A stretch of 64,000 nucleotides of DNA from NCBI RefSeq assembly GCF_030817055.1, contig NZ_JAUSYV010000001.1, positions 3,186,001 to 3,250,000 on the forward strand, in the 5' to 3' direction. Position numbers and translations under genes: made by a program. The notes beneath the pieces were generated by a model that saw nothing but the letters and a program-made list of their open reading frames with translations, did no database searches and was not told where the DNA came from. Positions 16,864 through 24,595 of the stretch are shown here, in pieces (the first letter of the stretch is position 1; the number at the start of each line of letters is the position of its first letter). The DNA comes from Bacillus sp. V2I10. GTDB lineage: Bacteria; Bacillota; Bacilli; Bacillales; Bacillaceae.

Positions 16864-17550
16864 TTATAATGTAATTGATAAAAGTTCATTAAGCCCTTTT
16901 CTACCTGCAGAAGTTATTCTTATCGCTCTTGTTTTTTCCATTCGTTCGATCCATTTTAATTCGAAAAAGCGTTCAAAAAGTTCATGACCTAATGCACCGG
17001 CAAGGTGATGGCGCCTTTCACTCCAATCTAAGCATTTATGGAGGAATGATCGACGCTTTTTTCTCACGATATCTAAGCGGATATCAAATGACTCGAAAAA
17101 TATCTCGCCATCCTTCGTAATCAAAATATCATTGCTTTTCTCAATGACGTACCCCTTATCTACTAGAGCATCCATAAGTTTTACTCCGAGTTTTCCGGCG
17201 AGATGATCATAACAAGTACGTGCAAAACGCAAGTTTTCATTTTCCGTTACTTGTTTGAATGATTTAACCTTTGGTTGAGGTGAAATGGCTAGCAACGTTT
17301 CGAGGGCTTTTGCTATTTCAATATTTTCAATTCGATAATATCGATGCCTTCCTTGTTTTTCTAGAGACACCACATTCACTTCAAGCATCTTCGCTAAATG
17401 AAAGCTTGCAGTTTGTGGCTTTATGTTTGCTACATAAGCCAAATCTCCTGCTGGATGGCTTCTTCCATCCATGAGTACTGTTAAGATGGCTGCACGTGAT
17501 GGGTCGCTTATTAACGAAGCAATCGTTGAAGCGTCTGGACTCGAACTCAT
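16864..17550 (-). CDS. ArsR-type winged-helix repressor
   Basis: 228 residues, longer than minimal ArsR proteins. The first ~90 residues are the ArsR fold (LISDPSRAAILTVLMDGRSH, IKPQTASFHLAKMLEVNVV, recognition helix and a GRHRYYRIEN wing). A helical C-terminal extension of about 130 residues follows. No metal-binding CXC motif is present, so it probably senses an organic ligand or redox state. It is divergent from the PEP-mutase-family gene with a palindromic site between them, so that gene is the likely target. Confidence 0.88.
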   Translation of the reverse strand: MSSSPDASTIASLISDPSRAAILTVLMDGRSHPAGDLAYVANIKPQTASFHLAKMLEVNVVSLEKQGRHRYYRIENIEIAKALETLLAISPQPKVKSFKQVTENENLRFARTCYDHLAGKLGVKLMDALVDKGYVIEKSNDILITKDGEIFFESFDIRLDIVRKKRRSFLHKCLDWSERRHHLAGALGHELFERFFELKWIERMEKTRAIRITSAGRKGLNELLSITL

Positions 17551-17578
17551 CTCAACTCCCCCTTAATATGAATTCCAT

Positions 17579-17598
17579 ATTTCGATGATAGTCGAATA
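17579..17598. promoter_or_regulatory. Palindromic operator in divergent promoter
   Basis: TTCGATGATAGTCGAA (17581-17596): inverted TTCGA/TCGAA arms around six bases, about 31 bp before the ArsR start and 70 bp before the plus-strand gene. Probable ArsR binding site. Confidence 0.55.
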
Positions 17599-17667
17599 AT
17601 TTAGCTCTTACAATAGATATAAAGCAAAAAGGATTTATAATCTAAATCATGAAAGGAGTTTAACTTT

Positions 17668-18504
17668 ATGAATAACAAAGATCAATCATTAAAGGCAAAA
17701 AACTTTCATCACTTACATCAGCAATCGTCTACATTTGTTCTGCCAAATGCATGGGATGTCATCAGTGCAAAAATGTTTGAAGAAAGTGGTTTTAAAGCTA
17801 TTGGAACGACAAGTGCTGGCATTGCTGCTTCTTTAGGGTACCCGGATGGGCAAAGTTTACCTCTTAACAAAATGGTTGAAACTATTGAAAACATAGCCAA
17901 ATCAGTAAATGTTCCAGTTAGCGCAGACATTGAAGCAGGTTATGGACAGACGGTTGAAGAGGTTTTAGAAACGGTAAAAACAGTGTTTACTACTGGAGCT
18001 ATCGGCATAAATCTCGAGGACGGTACAGGTGATTCTAACCGACCTGTATTTGATATTTCATCACAAAAGGAAAAAATAGCAGCTATCAAAGAACTTTCGG
18101 AATCCAACAATACGTCATTATTTATCAATGCACGAACAGACATATATTGGTTAAATGTCGGGGATGCCTCATTACGTTTTCGGGAAGCTTTAAAGCGAGC
18201 AAAAGCCTATCAAGATGCAGGTGCAGATTGCATTTTTATTCCAGGCTTAAATGATAGGAAGACTATTAAAAACATTAGAGAGGAAATTTCTTGTCCTATC
18301 AACTTACTGGTTGACCCTGAGATGCCTTCTTTAACGGAGTTATCGAATATCGGAATCGAAAGGCTCAGCTGCGGATCCGGCCCATTCAGAGCCACCTTAA
18401 CGTTGTTACGGACAATCAGCGAAGAGATTGTAAACCATCAGACCTTTCATCAAATGACAGATGGCGTTATTTCCTATAGAAAGATAACTGAATTCATGCA
18501 ATAA
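17668..18504 (+). CDS. Isocitrate lyase/PEP mutase superfamily protein
   Basis: 278 residues. FVLPNAWDVISAKMFEESGF opens the barrel, PVSADIEAGYG carries the metal-binding Asp, and IGINLEDGTG matches the family's second acidic cluster. LFINARTDIYW is the next conserved strand. It lacks the KKCGH motif of true isocitrate lyases. Members cleave or form C-C or P-C bonds, for example oxaloacetate hydrolase, carboxyvinyl-carboxyphosphonate mutase or 2-methylisocitrate lyase-like enzymes. GGAGTT precedes the ATG. Probably controlled by the divergent ArsR regulator. Substrate unknown. Confidence 0.88.
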   Translation: MNNKDQSLKAKNFHHLHQQSSTFVLPNAWDVISAKMFEESGFKAIGTTSAGIAASLGYPDGQSLPLNKMVETIENIAKSVNVPVSADIEAGYGQTVEEVLETVKTVFTTGAIGINLEDGTGDSNRPVFDISSQKEKIAAIKELSESNNTSLFINARTDIYWLNVGDASLRFREALKRAKAYQDAGADCIFIPGLNDRKTIKNIREEISCPINLLVDPEMPSLTELSNIGIERLSCGSGPFRATLTLLRTISEEIVNHQTFHQMTDGVISYRKITEFMQ

Positions 18505-18611
18505 ATTAATGACCGAACTAGTTATAAAAAACAACATTTATATTTTTGATACATGGTGAGTTTAAAACAATAAAGTGGACCAGTTAGAATCTTTCTATCA
18601 TTAATAGAGCG

Positions 18612-18646
18612 AAGGGAACTTCCAGTTTTTAAAGTTCCCCTTTCTT
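18612..18646 (+). terminator. Rho-independent terminator
   Basis: GGGAACTT pairs with AAGTTCCC around CCAGTTTTTA, followed by CTTTCTT. Located about 110 bp after the PEP-mutase-family gene. Confidence 0.65.
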
Positions 18647-18735
18647 CAAAAATGCGCAACTTTGGAATAACTAACGATACTGAATGATGTATTGAGCTCT
18701 CGTTCCAGTTAGCGTAGTTACACTATTAAACTATG

Positions 18736-19443
18736 CTAACACCTTACATTTTTGCGTTTGAAACCAAGCTTCCCTCTATCTATATCCTTTTGAATATTTT
18801 CGGAAGCAAGCAGGATACTGCTTTTTTTCTTGCCTCGCCTGACTTCGACTGGGCCTACTGCCTTTGCGGTTTCAACCGCCTTATCATGGAGCGGCAAATA
18901 TGAAATCCCGACTGTGTAGATAAAATTATTCATAGCGGATTTCGTTCTATCTGGAGAATCGTGAATCGTATTTTCCACCTGATCAAGCATACTGGCAATC
19001 TTGCTTGCGCTAAATTCACCGTCCGGGCGATTACCCAAAAGCCAGCAGTAACAGCTCCAGCCTGCCGACATTCTAAGTTCTTCACCGCTTGCGATCCATT
19101 TATCGGCAACAACTTGCGCAAAATCGGTTTCTGCCAAAGTTACTGCAACCACATAATCGGACAGCATATAAAAATACGCCGCATCCATCCAACGCTCAAA
19201 ATCCGCCTCAGTCATTGTCATTGGGTCCGCAATGATGCCGGCAAAATACATGGCATCGTAGTTCCCGGTGGCGTAAAGCTGCTCGGCCAAAGGCTGATTT
19301 TCCTTGATTTTCTTTGCGAGCGGCTTCATTTCGCCTGTAGCCACACCAAAAAGCGGCTCGTGTGCACCATTGCTTATGTAAGTCTTTTTGATTCGTTCCT
19401 TACCGAGCGCTTCCAGTTCCTGCATAACTATTTCGAAATCCAT
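18736..19443 (-). CDS. DNA alkylation repair protein (AlkD-like HEAT-repeat)
   Basis: 235 residues. MQELEALGKERIKKTYISNG, EPLFGVATGEMKPLAKKIKE, YDAMYFAGIIADP and MSAGWSCYCWLLGNRPD fit the AlkD/DUF-type HEAT-like family, whose members bind DNA and remove N3- or N7-alkylated bases. The GC content is clearly higher than in neighbouring genes, suggesting acquisition. GGAGGG precedes the ATG. Immediately upstream, a truncated HIT gene runs straight into this gene's leader, so the 5' region is a rearrangement junction. Confidence 0.85.
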   Translation of the reverse strand: MDFEIVMQELEALGKERIKKTYISNGAHEPLFGVATGEMKPLAKKIKENQPLAEQLYATGNYDAMYFAGIIADPMTMTEADFERWMDAAYFYMLSDYVVAVTLAETDFAQVVADKWIASGEELRMSAGWSCYCWLLGNRPDGEFSASKIASMLDQVENTIHDSPDRTKSAMNNFIYTVGISYLPLHDKAVETAKAVGPVEVRRGKKKSSILLASENIQKDIDRGKLGFKRKNVRC

Positions 19444-19474
19444 CGTTTTGCACTTCCCTCCTTTATAATCATAC

Positions 19475-19715
19475 CCACTTCATTGTAACCATCTAGCTTA
19501 TATTCTTTATCAAGCAATGCTTTAACTTGATGTAAAAGATCAAAAGTAGCTTGCCATTCCAGAGAAATTAGATCAAATACATTTTCCCTGTGTACTTTTG
19601 GTTCAATTAAACCTGAACCTAATAATACTTTTTGAGGTTTTTGAACGAATAAATAATATTCATTACTGAGAACGACTCTTTGTTCTGTATCTGATCCAGG
19701 AAAACAGAACGGTCA
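19475..19715 (-). pseudogene. HIT-family hydrolase, truncated
   Basis: Reads PFCFPGSDTEQRVVLSNEYY, LFVQKPQKVLLGSGLIEPK and FDLISLEWQATFDLLHQVKA, then DGYNEVGM. This is the N-terminal two-thirds of a HIT (histidine triad) nucleotide hydrolase. A stop sits just before PFCF, and the histidine-triad C-terminus is missing: at YN the sequence switches to the AlkD leader. Non-functional. Confidence 0.75.
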
Positions 19716-19969
19716 TCCCATATTTTCACTACCTCTTTTCAACATTTCCATCTTCATAAATTCTTGAACTTAATTCCGTTATCCTGCCCATTTATTAAAT
19801 AAAAAAGAGCTGCATAAACAGCTCAGCGCTATTCAACGAAAGCGCTCGTTTGTGGAAGAAGGGAGAAACTATAATATAATGCTCAGGATGTCACCAACAA
19901 CTTAGTCAGTTATTGTTGATAACAAAAAAGTAGTTTAATCTAAAATAAAATGGAAAAGTTAACACTCAC
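19716..19969. other. Intergenic region with short hairpin
   Basis: GAGCTG/CAGCTC hairpin (about 19807-19824) abuts the dispersed repeat copy. No gene is seen. Confidence 0.4.
19824..19862 (+). repeat. Dispersed repeat copy
   Basis: AGCGCT loop AGCGCT hairpin, then CGTTTGTGGAAGAAGG tail. The arm sequence is specific to this copy but remains self-complementary. Confidence 0.6.
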
Positions 19970-21043
19970 CTACTCGAGTAAAGAAATCTTGAATAATTTA
20001 TCATCACCTTCTCGGGGATTTCCTCGCCCGTCACGATTGTTCGTAATCATAAATAATGTATCATTTTCAATCAGCACATCCCGCATTCTCCCCGCATTTT
20101 CAAATAAAGTATCCACGGTACGGTCAGTTAGATTAAATACTTTAATGTTTTCACCTCGTAAATTGGCCACATAGATTTTTTTTCTTTTAATTGCAATTCC
20201 TGATGGAGCCCACGTGTCATCTCCTGTTTGATATAATGGAGAGACCATATTAGGAGCTTGCTGATCACCTTCAATTATCGGCCATCCGTAATTTTTTCCG
20301 GGTTCAATCAGATTAATTTCATCATGAGCCGTTTGACCATGTTCAGAGCTATATAGTTTTCCGTCATCATCCCAGTCTAATCCTTGTGGATTTCGATGCC
20401 CATAGGAATAAACATATGATTTTTTAAATGGATTATCTTTAGGAACAGTACCATCCAATTCCATACGTAAAATTTTCCCTGCTAAAATTTCTACATTTTG
20501 AGCATTTTCTGAGTTCCCGGCATCACCAGCGGTAGCATACAATTTCCCATCTGGACCAATTTTGATTCGACCACCGTTATGAATTCTTCCACCCGGAATT
20601 CCCTCTAGTAATATCGTTTCTTCCTTCCACGTATTTTGATTAAGCTTAAGGACGATTATTCGGTTATAAACTTCTCCATCTTGTTTATATGTATGGTAGG
20701 CAAAAGCTTCTCGGGAAATGTCAAAATCGAGTGCAAGAATGAACCCTAAAAATCCTCCTTCACCTTCATGTAGGACTTCCTTTGTAACTTCTACATTTTG
20801 AACTGTTTTTGAACCGCTAACACCATCAACTTTAATAATATTACCTGCCCGTTGACTCAAATAAAAGGTATTGTCATGTTTGTTAATATTCCAAGGAATA
20901 TTTAAATCTCTTGCAATTACCTCAGTTTGTCTTGAAAATACTTCAATTGCCTCCCTTTCATTCTTTTCGGATTGATAATTATCTTCAGATGAACAAGCAG
21001 AAATAAAGAGAATAAAGATTAGTGTGAAAATGAGTTTTTTCAA
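19970..21043 (-). CDS. PQQ-dependent sugar dehydrogenase-like lipoprotein (soluble GDH/YliI family)
   Basis: About 357 residues. Signal peptide with lipobox LFISAC, so it is probably anchored outside the membrane. The six-bladed propeller carries GGRIHNGGRIKIGPDGKLYA with the catalytic His region, YGHRNPQGLDW and SSEHGQTAHDEINLI, typical of soluble glucose dehydrogenase and aldose sugar dehydrogenases that oxidise sugars using PQQ. Whether the host makes PQQ is unknown. TTG at 21043 is preferred because GAGGTGA lies 5 nt before it; the GTG nine bases earlier overlaps that site. Confidence 0.88.
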   Translation of the reverse strand: MKKLIFTLIFILFISACSSEDNYQSEKNEREAIEVFSRQTEVIARDLNIPWNINKHDNTFYLSQRAGNIIKVDGVSGSKTVQNVEVTKEVLHEGEGGFLGFILALDFDISREAFAYHTYKQDGEVYNRIIVLKLNQNTWKEETILLEGIPGGRIHNGGRIKIGPDGKLYATAGDAGNSENAQNVEILAGKILRMELDGTVPKDNPFKKSYVYSYGHRNPQGLDWDDDGKLYSSEHGQTAHDEINLIEPGKNYGWPIIEGDQQAPNMVSPLYQTGDDTWAPSGIAIKRKKIYVANLRGENIKVFNLTDRTVDTLFENAGRMRDVLIENDTLFMITNNRDGRGNPREGDDKLFKISLLE

Positions 21044-21267
21044 TGCTATCACCTCAATTTTGCTTTTAATAAAATAGTTTAACCATTTTTTATAGAATAA
21101 AATAACAAAGTTTCTAAATTAACGAACCTTTTTAGCTTTTTAAAGTGTCCTTAACAATCTGGCCCTTAAAAATGGGCGTGATCCTTCTTACGAGGGTCCT
21201 GCAAAAGTGGTAGTTTTCGAAAAAGAGCGATTTTAGGGGGGGCAAAAATGTCTCCCTTTCAATGCCA

Positions 21268-21309
21268 AACGAGCCTTAAAAACGATTCTGGAGGCTCGTT
21301 TTTCTTTTA
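21268..21309 (+). terminator. Rho-independent terminator
   Basis: AAACGAGCC (21268-21276) pairs with GGCTCGTTT (21293-21301), followed by TTCTTTT. No intact plus-strand gene precedes it, so it is probably a leftover of a lost gene. Confidence 0.7.
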
Positions 21310-21335
21310 CCATTTTTCATTTTTAAAAAATGGAC

Positions 21336-21380
21336 TTTGCAGTACCCTCTCTTACAGGAAAGCGCCCTTTAATGGAGTAC
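21336..21380 (+). repeat. Dispersed repeat copy, TTTAATGGA tail
   Basis: CAGTACCCTCTCTTACAGG, AAAGCGCCCTTTAATGGAG. Confidence 0.65.
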
Positions 21381-21403
21381 TACATATTCAATCTTAATCC
21401 CAC

Positions 21404-21628
21404 TCACATTTTTATCCATTTCGTAAGTCTTAGCAGATTTATCATAAATGACTTTAAGATTCTTTTCAGCCATTCAACCGAAAAATCTTTATCTGACCTA
21501 AATGTATTTCCCGATTCATTTTGAAAATCATCATCTTTATTTAAAATGGGTAATTGAGGTGAAAATCCTGTTGTTGCACCACAACTTCTTTCTAAAATAT
21601 AAGCCACATGCTCATCGCTGAACTGCAC
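21404..21628 (-). CDS. Uncertain 74-residue ORF
   Basis: Starts MQFSDEHVAYILERSCGATT and ends in a basic, hydrophobic tail. No family recognised. The composition is protein-like in the first 50 residues, but no clear ribosome-binding site was seen. It could be the 3' end of a lost gene. Confidence 0.25.
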   Translation of the reverse strand: MQFSDEHVAYILERSCGATTGFSPQLPILNKDDDFQNESGNTFRSDKDFSVEWLKRILKSFMINLLRLTKWIKM

Positions 21629-21713
21629 CCATTAAAATAGATGTTGAAAAACCCCCTTTCGGTTACAGAGGCAACAAGGAACGTAAATTCGGAAAAAAAT
21701 TTCACAATATACC

Positions 21714-21749
21714 TTGACAGGAATATTCCTATTTGTGTATGTTTAATTC
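21714..21749 (+). promoter_or_regulatory. Promoter with operator in the spacer; arsR probably leaderless
   Basis: -35 TTGACA (21714-21719), 18-bp spacer containing the palindrome GGAATATTCC (21720-21729), -10 TATGTT (21738-21743). The arsR ATG at 21750 is where transcription should begin, and no Shine-Dalgarno exists. The same layout is conserved at 43982-44017. Confidence 0.75.
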
Positions 21750-22085
21750 ATGAAAACAACATTGAATGCTCTTGCTGAGCCCAACCGACTACACATCGTA
21801 GAACTCTTGCGTGACGGGCCTCTCACAGTAGGGGAAATTGCCGATCGACTTGGGCTTAACCAGCCGCAAGCTTCCAAACATCTTCGTGTACTTAATAATG
21901 CCGGGCTGGTAGAGGTGCAGGCGATGGCCAATCGACGGATCTACAAACTGAGGGCCGAGCCGTTCAAAGAGCTTGATGCATGGTTGGAGTCTTACCGCCA
22001 CATCTGGAACGAGAGATTCGACCGCTTAGACGATTACCTGCAGAACCTGCAAAGTAAGGAAGTGAACCATGACGACAAGCAGTAG
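21750..22085 (+). CDS. ArsR-family repressor (cassette 1)
   Basis: 111 residues. TTLNALAEPNRLHIVELLRD, PLTVGEIADRLGLNQPQASK and HLRVLNNAGLVEVQAMANRR are the winged-helix ArsR core; RIYKLRAEPFKELDAWLESY is the typical tail of regulators paired with SRPBCC/AHSA1 genes. No metal site is visible. It heads a four-gene operon and probably represses it through the GGAATATTCC site. A near-copy is at 43667-43981. Confidence 0.93.
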   Translation: MKTTLNALAEPNRLHIVELLRDGPLTVGEIADRLGLNQPQASKHLRVLNNAGLVEVQAMANRRIYKLRAEPFKELDAWLESYRHIWNERFDRLDDYLQNLQSKEVNHDDKQ

Positions 22086-22130
22086 TCCTGCAAAAGTGCA
22101 TTAAAAAAACGAAATTGGAGGAATGAAATC

Positions 22131-22613
22131 ATGGCAGAAGGCCAAACAACGAATAACACTTTTACGTCTGTAGAAGATCGGGAACTCATTATCAATCGTG
22201 TCTTTAATTCTCCACGTGAGCTGGTATATAAGGCTTGGACTGACCCTAAACATTTACCGCATTGGTGGGGACCAAAAGGCTTTACGATTACGGTTCAAGA
22301 AATAGACGTAAAGCCAGGCGGTGTATGGCATTACGTCATGCACGGTCCCGATGGTGTCGATTATGACAATAAGATCGTCTACATCGAAGTTGAAAGCCCC
22401 GAACTACTTGTTTATTCCCATGGCGGGGGAGAAGAGGACGAACAATTTCAAGTGACTGTAACGTTTGCAGAGCAAGGAAATAGGACCGAGCTCACCATGC
22501 GGATGCTCTTCAAGTCTGCTGCCGAATTGGATAAGGTGGTCAAGGAGTACGGCGCCATTGAGGGAGCAAAATCCACGCTTGATCGTCTTGAGGAACAATT
22601 GGCGAAGATTTAA
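22131..22613 (+). CDS. SRPBCC (AHSA1-type) protein (cassette 1, first)
   Basis: 160 residues with the AHSA1/START-like signature: NRVFNSPRELVYKAWTDPKH, WWGPKGFTI, GGVWHYVMHGPDG. The fold makes a hydrophobic cavity, and these proteins are thought to bind or modify small hydrophobic ligands; the ligand is unknown. GGAGG precedes the ATG, in the operon 45 bp after arsR. The first ~20 codons of this gene also occur at the 5' end of the cassette-2 doxX gene. Confidence 0.9.
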   Translation: MAEGQTTNNTFTSVEDRELIINRVFNSPRELVYKAWTDPKHLPHWWGPKGFTITVQEIDVKPGGVWHYVMHGPDGVDYDNKIVYIEVESPELLVYSHGGGEEDEQFQVTVTFAEQGNRTELTMRMLFKSAAELDKVVKEYGAIEGAKSTLDRLEEQLAKI

Positions 22614-22687
22614 GGAACAAAAACACACCAAAACAGGAAATTTGCAATATGCGGTTAATATACAAAACTAAGGGAGGAAATGAGTAA

Positions 22688-23086
22688 ATGAAAAAAATAA
22701 AAATTATATACTGGATTTTTACAGGGCCGTTGGTGGCATTAATGATTTTTGGTTCTATTCCGGATATAATGTCTGTTCCCGATGCAGTTGCTTTATTTAA
22801 TCATTTAGGCTATCCAACCTACCTCCTACCCTTTCTCGGAATTGCCAAACTATTAGGTGTTGTGGCGATACTTATTCCTGGCTTTCCGAGAATTAAGGAA
22901 TGGGCTTATGCAGGTTTTGTATTTGATTTAACGGGTGCTATGTATTCAAGCATATCTGTTGGCGACCCTGCCAGTGGATGGCTGCTTTTTATTATCGGCT
23001 TCATTTTGATAGCCGGCTCTTATATTTTCCATCACAAAAAAATAAAATCCGCTTCATTGATTAGTAAGAATAGCTTAACAATGTAA
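22688..23086 (+). CDS. DoxX-family membrane protein (cassette 1)
   Basis: 132 residues with four membrane segments. DIMSVPDAVALFNHLGYPTY, LLPFLGIAKLLGVVAILIPG and RIKEWAYAGFVFDLTGAMYS are DoxX-like signatures. Function in this subfamily is not established. GGGAGG precedes the ATG. It lies between two SRPBCC genes of the arsR operon, implying a shared pathway. Confidence 0.9.
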   Translation: MKKIKIIYWIFTGPLVALMIFGSIPDIMSVPDAVALFNHLGYPTYLLPFLGIAKLLGVVAILIPGFPRIKEWAYAGFVFDLTGAMYSSISVGDPASGWLLFIIGFILIAGSYIFHHKKIKSASLISKNSLTM

Positions 23087-23126
23087 CTAAAATAGTATCA
23101 ACCTACACATTTAAGGAGGAATTGGA

Positions 23127-23657
23127 ATGTCAAAGGAAAATGTAACAAACAGCATTACAATGAACACTGCTGAATGCGAATTGGTTATCACGCGTACTTT
23201 CGATGCACCACGCGAGCTTGTGTTCAAGGCGTGGACCGAGCCTGAGCATCTGAAGCACTGGTGGGGACCGAAAGGCTTCACGATAGATATAACTAAGTTC
23301 GATCTCCGCCCAGATGGCGTCTTTCACTACTGCATGCGATCCTCTGATGGCCACGAAATGTGGGGCAAGTTTGTTTATCGCGAAATCATTGCACCAGAGA
23401 AAATCGTCTTCATTAATTCATTTTCTGATGAAGAGGGCAATACGATCCGTGCACCATTTAGCCCGATCTGGCCGCTAGAAGTATTAAATACACTGACGCT
23501 TTCAGAAAATGAAGGCAAAACCACAATCACCCTTCGAGGTGGTCCTATAAATGCATCTGAGACAGAACGTAAGAGATTTGTGGAAGAGTTTGAATCAATG
23601 AAGCAAGGTTTTGGTGGAACCTTTGATCAGCTCGACAATTACTTGACTAGAGTGTGA
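23127..23657 (+). CDS. SRPBCC (AHSA1-type) protein (cassette 1, second)
   Basis: 176 residues. VITRTFDAPRELVFKAWTEP, HLKHWWGPKGFTIDI, GVFHYCMRSSDG and a C-terminal FDQLDNYLTRV define the AHSA1-like fold. It is diverged from the first SRPBCC protein of this operon and from the one in cassette 2. AAGGAGG precedes the ATG. Last gene of the operon; a terminator follows. Confidence 0.9.
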   Translation: MSKENVTNSITMNTAECELVITRTFDAPRELVFKAWTEPEHLKHWWGPKGFTIDITKFDLRPDGVFHYCMRSSDGHEMWGKFVYREIIAPEKIVFINSFSDEEGNTIRAPFSPIWPLEVLNTLTLSENEGKTTITLRGGPINASETERKRFVEEFESMKQGFGGTFDQLDNYLTRV

Positions 23658-23690
23658 CGAATTGGATAATAGCTGCCTTGTGTATCAAAG

Positions 23691-23722
23691 AAAAAGCACC
23701 GATAATTGGTGTTTTTTCTTTT
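23691..23722 (+). terminator. Rho-independent terminator of arsR operon 1
   Basis: AAAAAGCACC pairs with GGTGTTTTTT around GATAATT; T-rich tail. Confidence 0.85.
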
Positions 23723-23778
23723 GGCTGAGAGTCTGCGTTTTATGAGTTCAACTTCGATTCCTTTGTAAAAAGAACTGC

Positions 23779-23850
23779 CAATCTTCAATAATCTGGCCCT
23801 TTAAATGTAAAAGAGCACTACCCTTTTTCATGGATAGCGCCCGTTATTTA
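23779..23850 (+). repeat. Dispersed repeat, composite copy
   Basis: AATCTTCAATAATCTGGCCC half, AAAGAGCACTACCC middle, GGATAGCGCCCGTTATTTA tail. The tail contains the stop codon of the Crp-like gene (23844-23846), so the repeat reaches into the coding end. Confidence 0.7.
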
Positions 23851-24515
23851 TTCCTCAACTTCTCAGCAAGTTCATATAGTGGGTTGTGCTGCTGAATGCG
23901 ATAGTGACGTCCTTCCTTTTGCAAATACCCTTTATCGCAAAATTGTACAAGCACATGCAATAAGTGTCGATAGGAGACGCCTAAAAAATCACAAACAGTT
24001 ACGTGTTTCTCCTTATAGACCTCTTCAGCAGCGGTTTGCAAAATAAAATCCGCAAGCCGGTTTTCAAGCGGGAAGGCGAGACTTTGCGAATACTTTGCAG
24101 CCATTTGTGTTGCTTTTACACTTAAAAACTTAGTTAGTTCACGTAGAAATCTCGCATCTTCTAGCATTTGTGCGCGACAGTGATGAAAAGGAAGCGCAAA
24201 GCAAACGGTCTTAGTGGAGGTTTGAATCCCTTTTGTATAGTACACCTCATTTAATAATTCCATTTCCCCAATATAATCATTCGTGTTGATAAAATTAATT
24301 AAGGAAACTTTCCCATTTTGATGCGTTACATAAATTTTTGCTTTTCCTTCAATGACATAAAATAAAAAATCCGGTCGCATGCCTTCTTGAATAATCCATT
24401 CATCGCGTTTATATTCATGCACTTGTATAAACTCTTCAATCGGAAAAGAAAATAAATGAGTAATGGAGTACTCATCCAAATAGCGTTGCCTTTTCTCATT
24501 TTTATAAATTTCCAT
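23844..24515 (-). CDS. Crp/Fnr-family regulator, YeiL-like
   Basis: 223 residues. The cyclic-nucleotide-like beta-roll (EWIIQEGMRPDFLFYVIEGK, NTNDYIGEMELLNEVYYTKG) is followed by a dimer helix and a C-terminal helix-turn-helix (VTVCDFLGVSYRHLLHVLVQ). No N-terminal Fe-S cysteine cluster as in Fnr. The start at 24515 is set by GAGGTGG just before it; an upstream in-frame codon at 24545 falls in the operator. It is divergent from an MFS gene with a perfect palindrome between, suggesting control of that transporter and itself. Confidence 0.87.
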   Translation of the reverse strand: MEIYKNEKRQRYLDEYSITHLFSFPIEEFIQVHEYKRDEWIIQEGMRPDFLFYVIEGKAKIYVTHQNGKVSLINFINTNDYIGEMELLNEVYYTKGIQTSTKTVCFALPFHHCRAQMLEDARFLRELTKFLSVKATQMAAKYSQSLAFPLENRLADFILQTAAEEVYKEKHVTVCDFLGVSYRHLLHVLVQFCDKGYLQKEGRHYRIQQHNPLYELAEKLRNK

Positions 24516-24531
24516 AACCCACCTCAAAAAA

Positions 24532-24545
24532 ATGAGATATCTCAT
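24532..24545. promoter_or_regulatory. Perfect 14-bp palindrome between crp-like and MFS genes
   Basis: ATGAGATATCTCAT, fully self-complementary, midway between two divergent start codons. Probable binding site of the Crp-like protein. Confidence 0.65.
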
Positions 24546-24595
24546 ATTATTGTACGTGTCTCCATGATATCATGCAAACAATGGGGGAATACAGA

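Larger units (their letters stand above)
21044..21403. other. Intergenic region with terminator and repeat
   Basis: It holds an ACAATCTGGCCCTT half-repeat (about 21150), the segment GGTCCTGCAAAAGTG also found just after arsR at 22086, the terminator at 21268-21309 and a repeat copy. It may be debris of an older version of the arsR/SRPBCC cassette. Confidence 0.35.
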
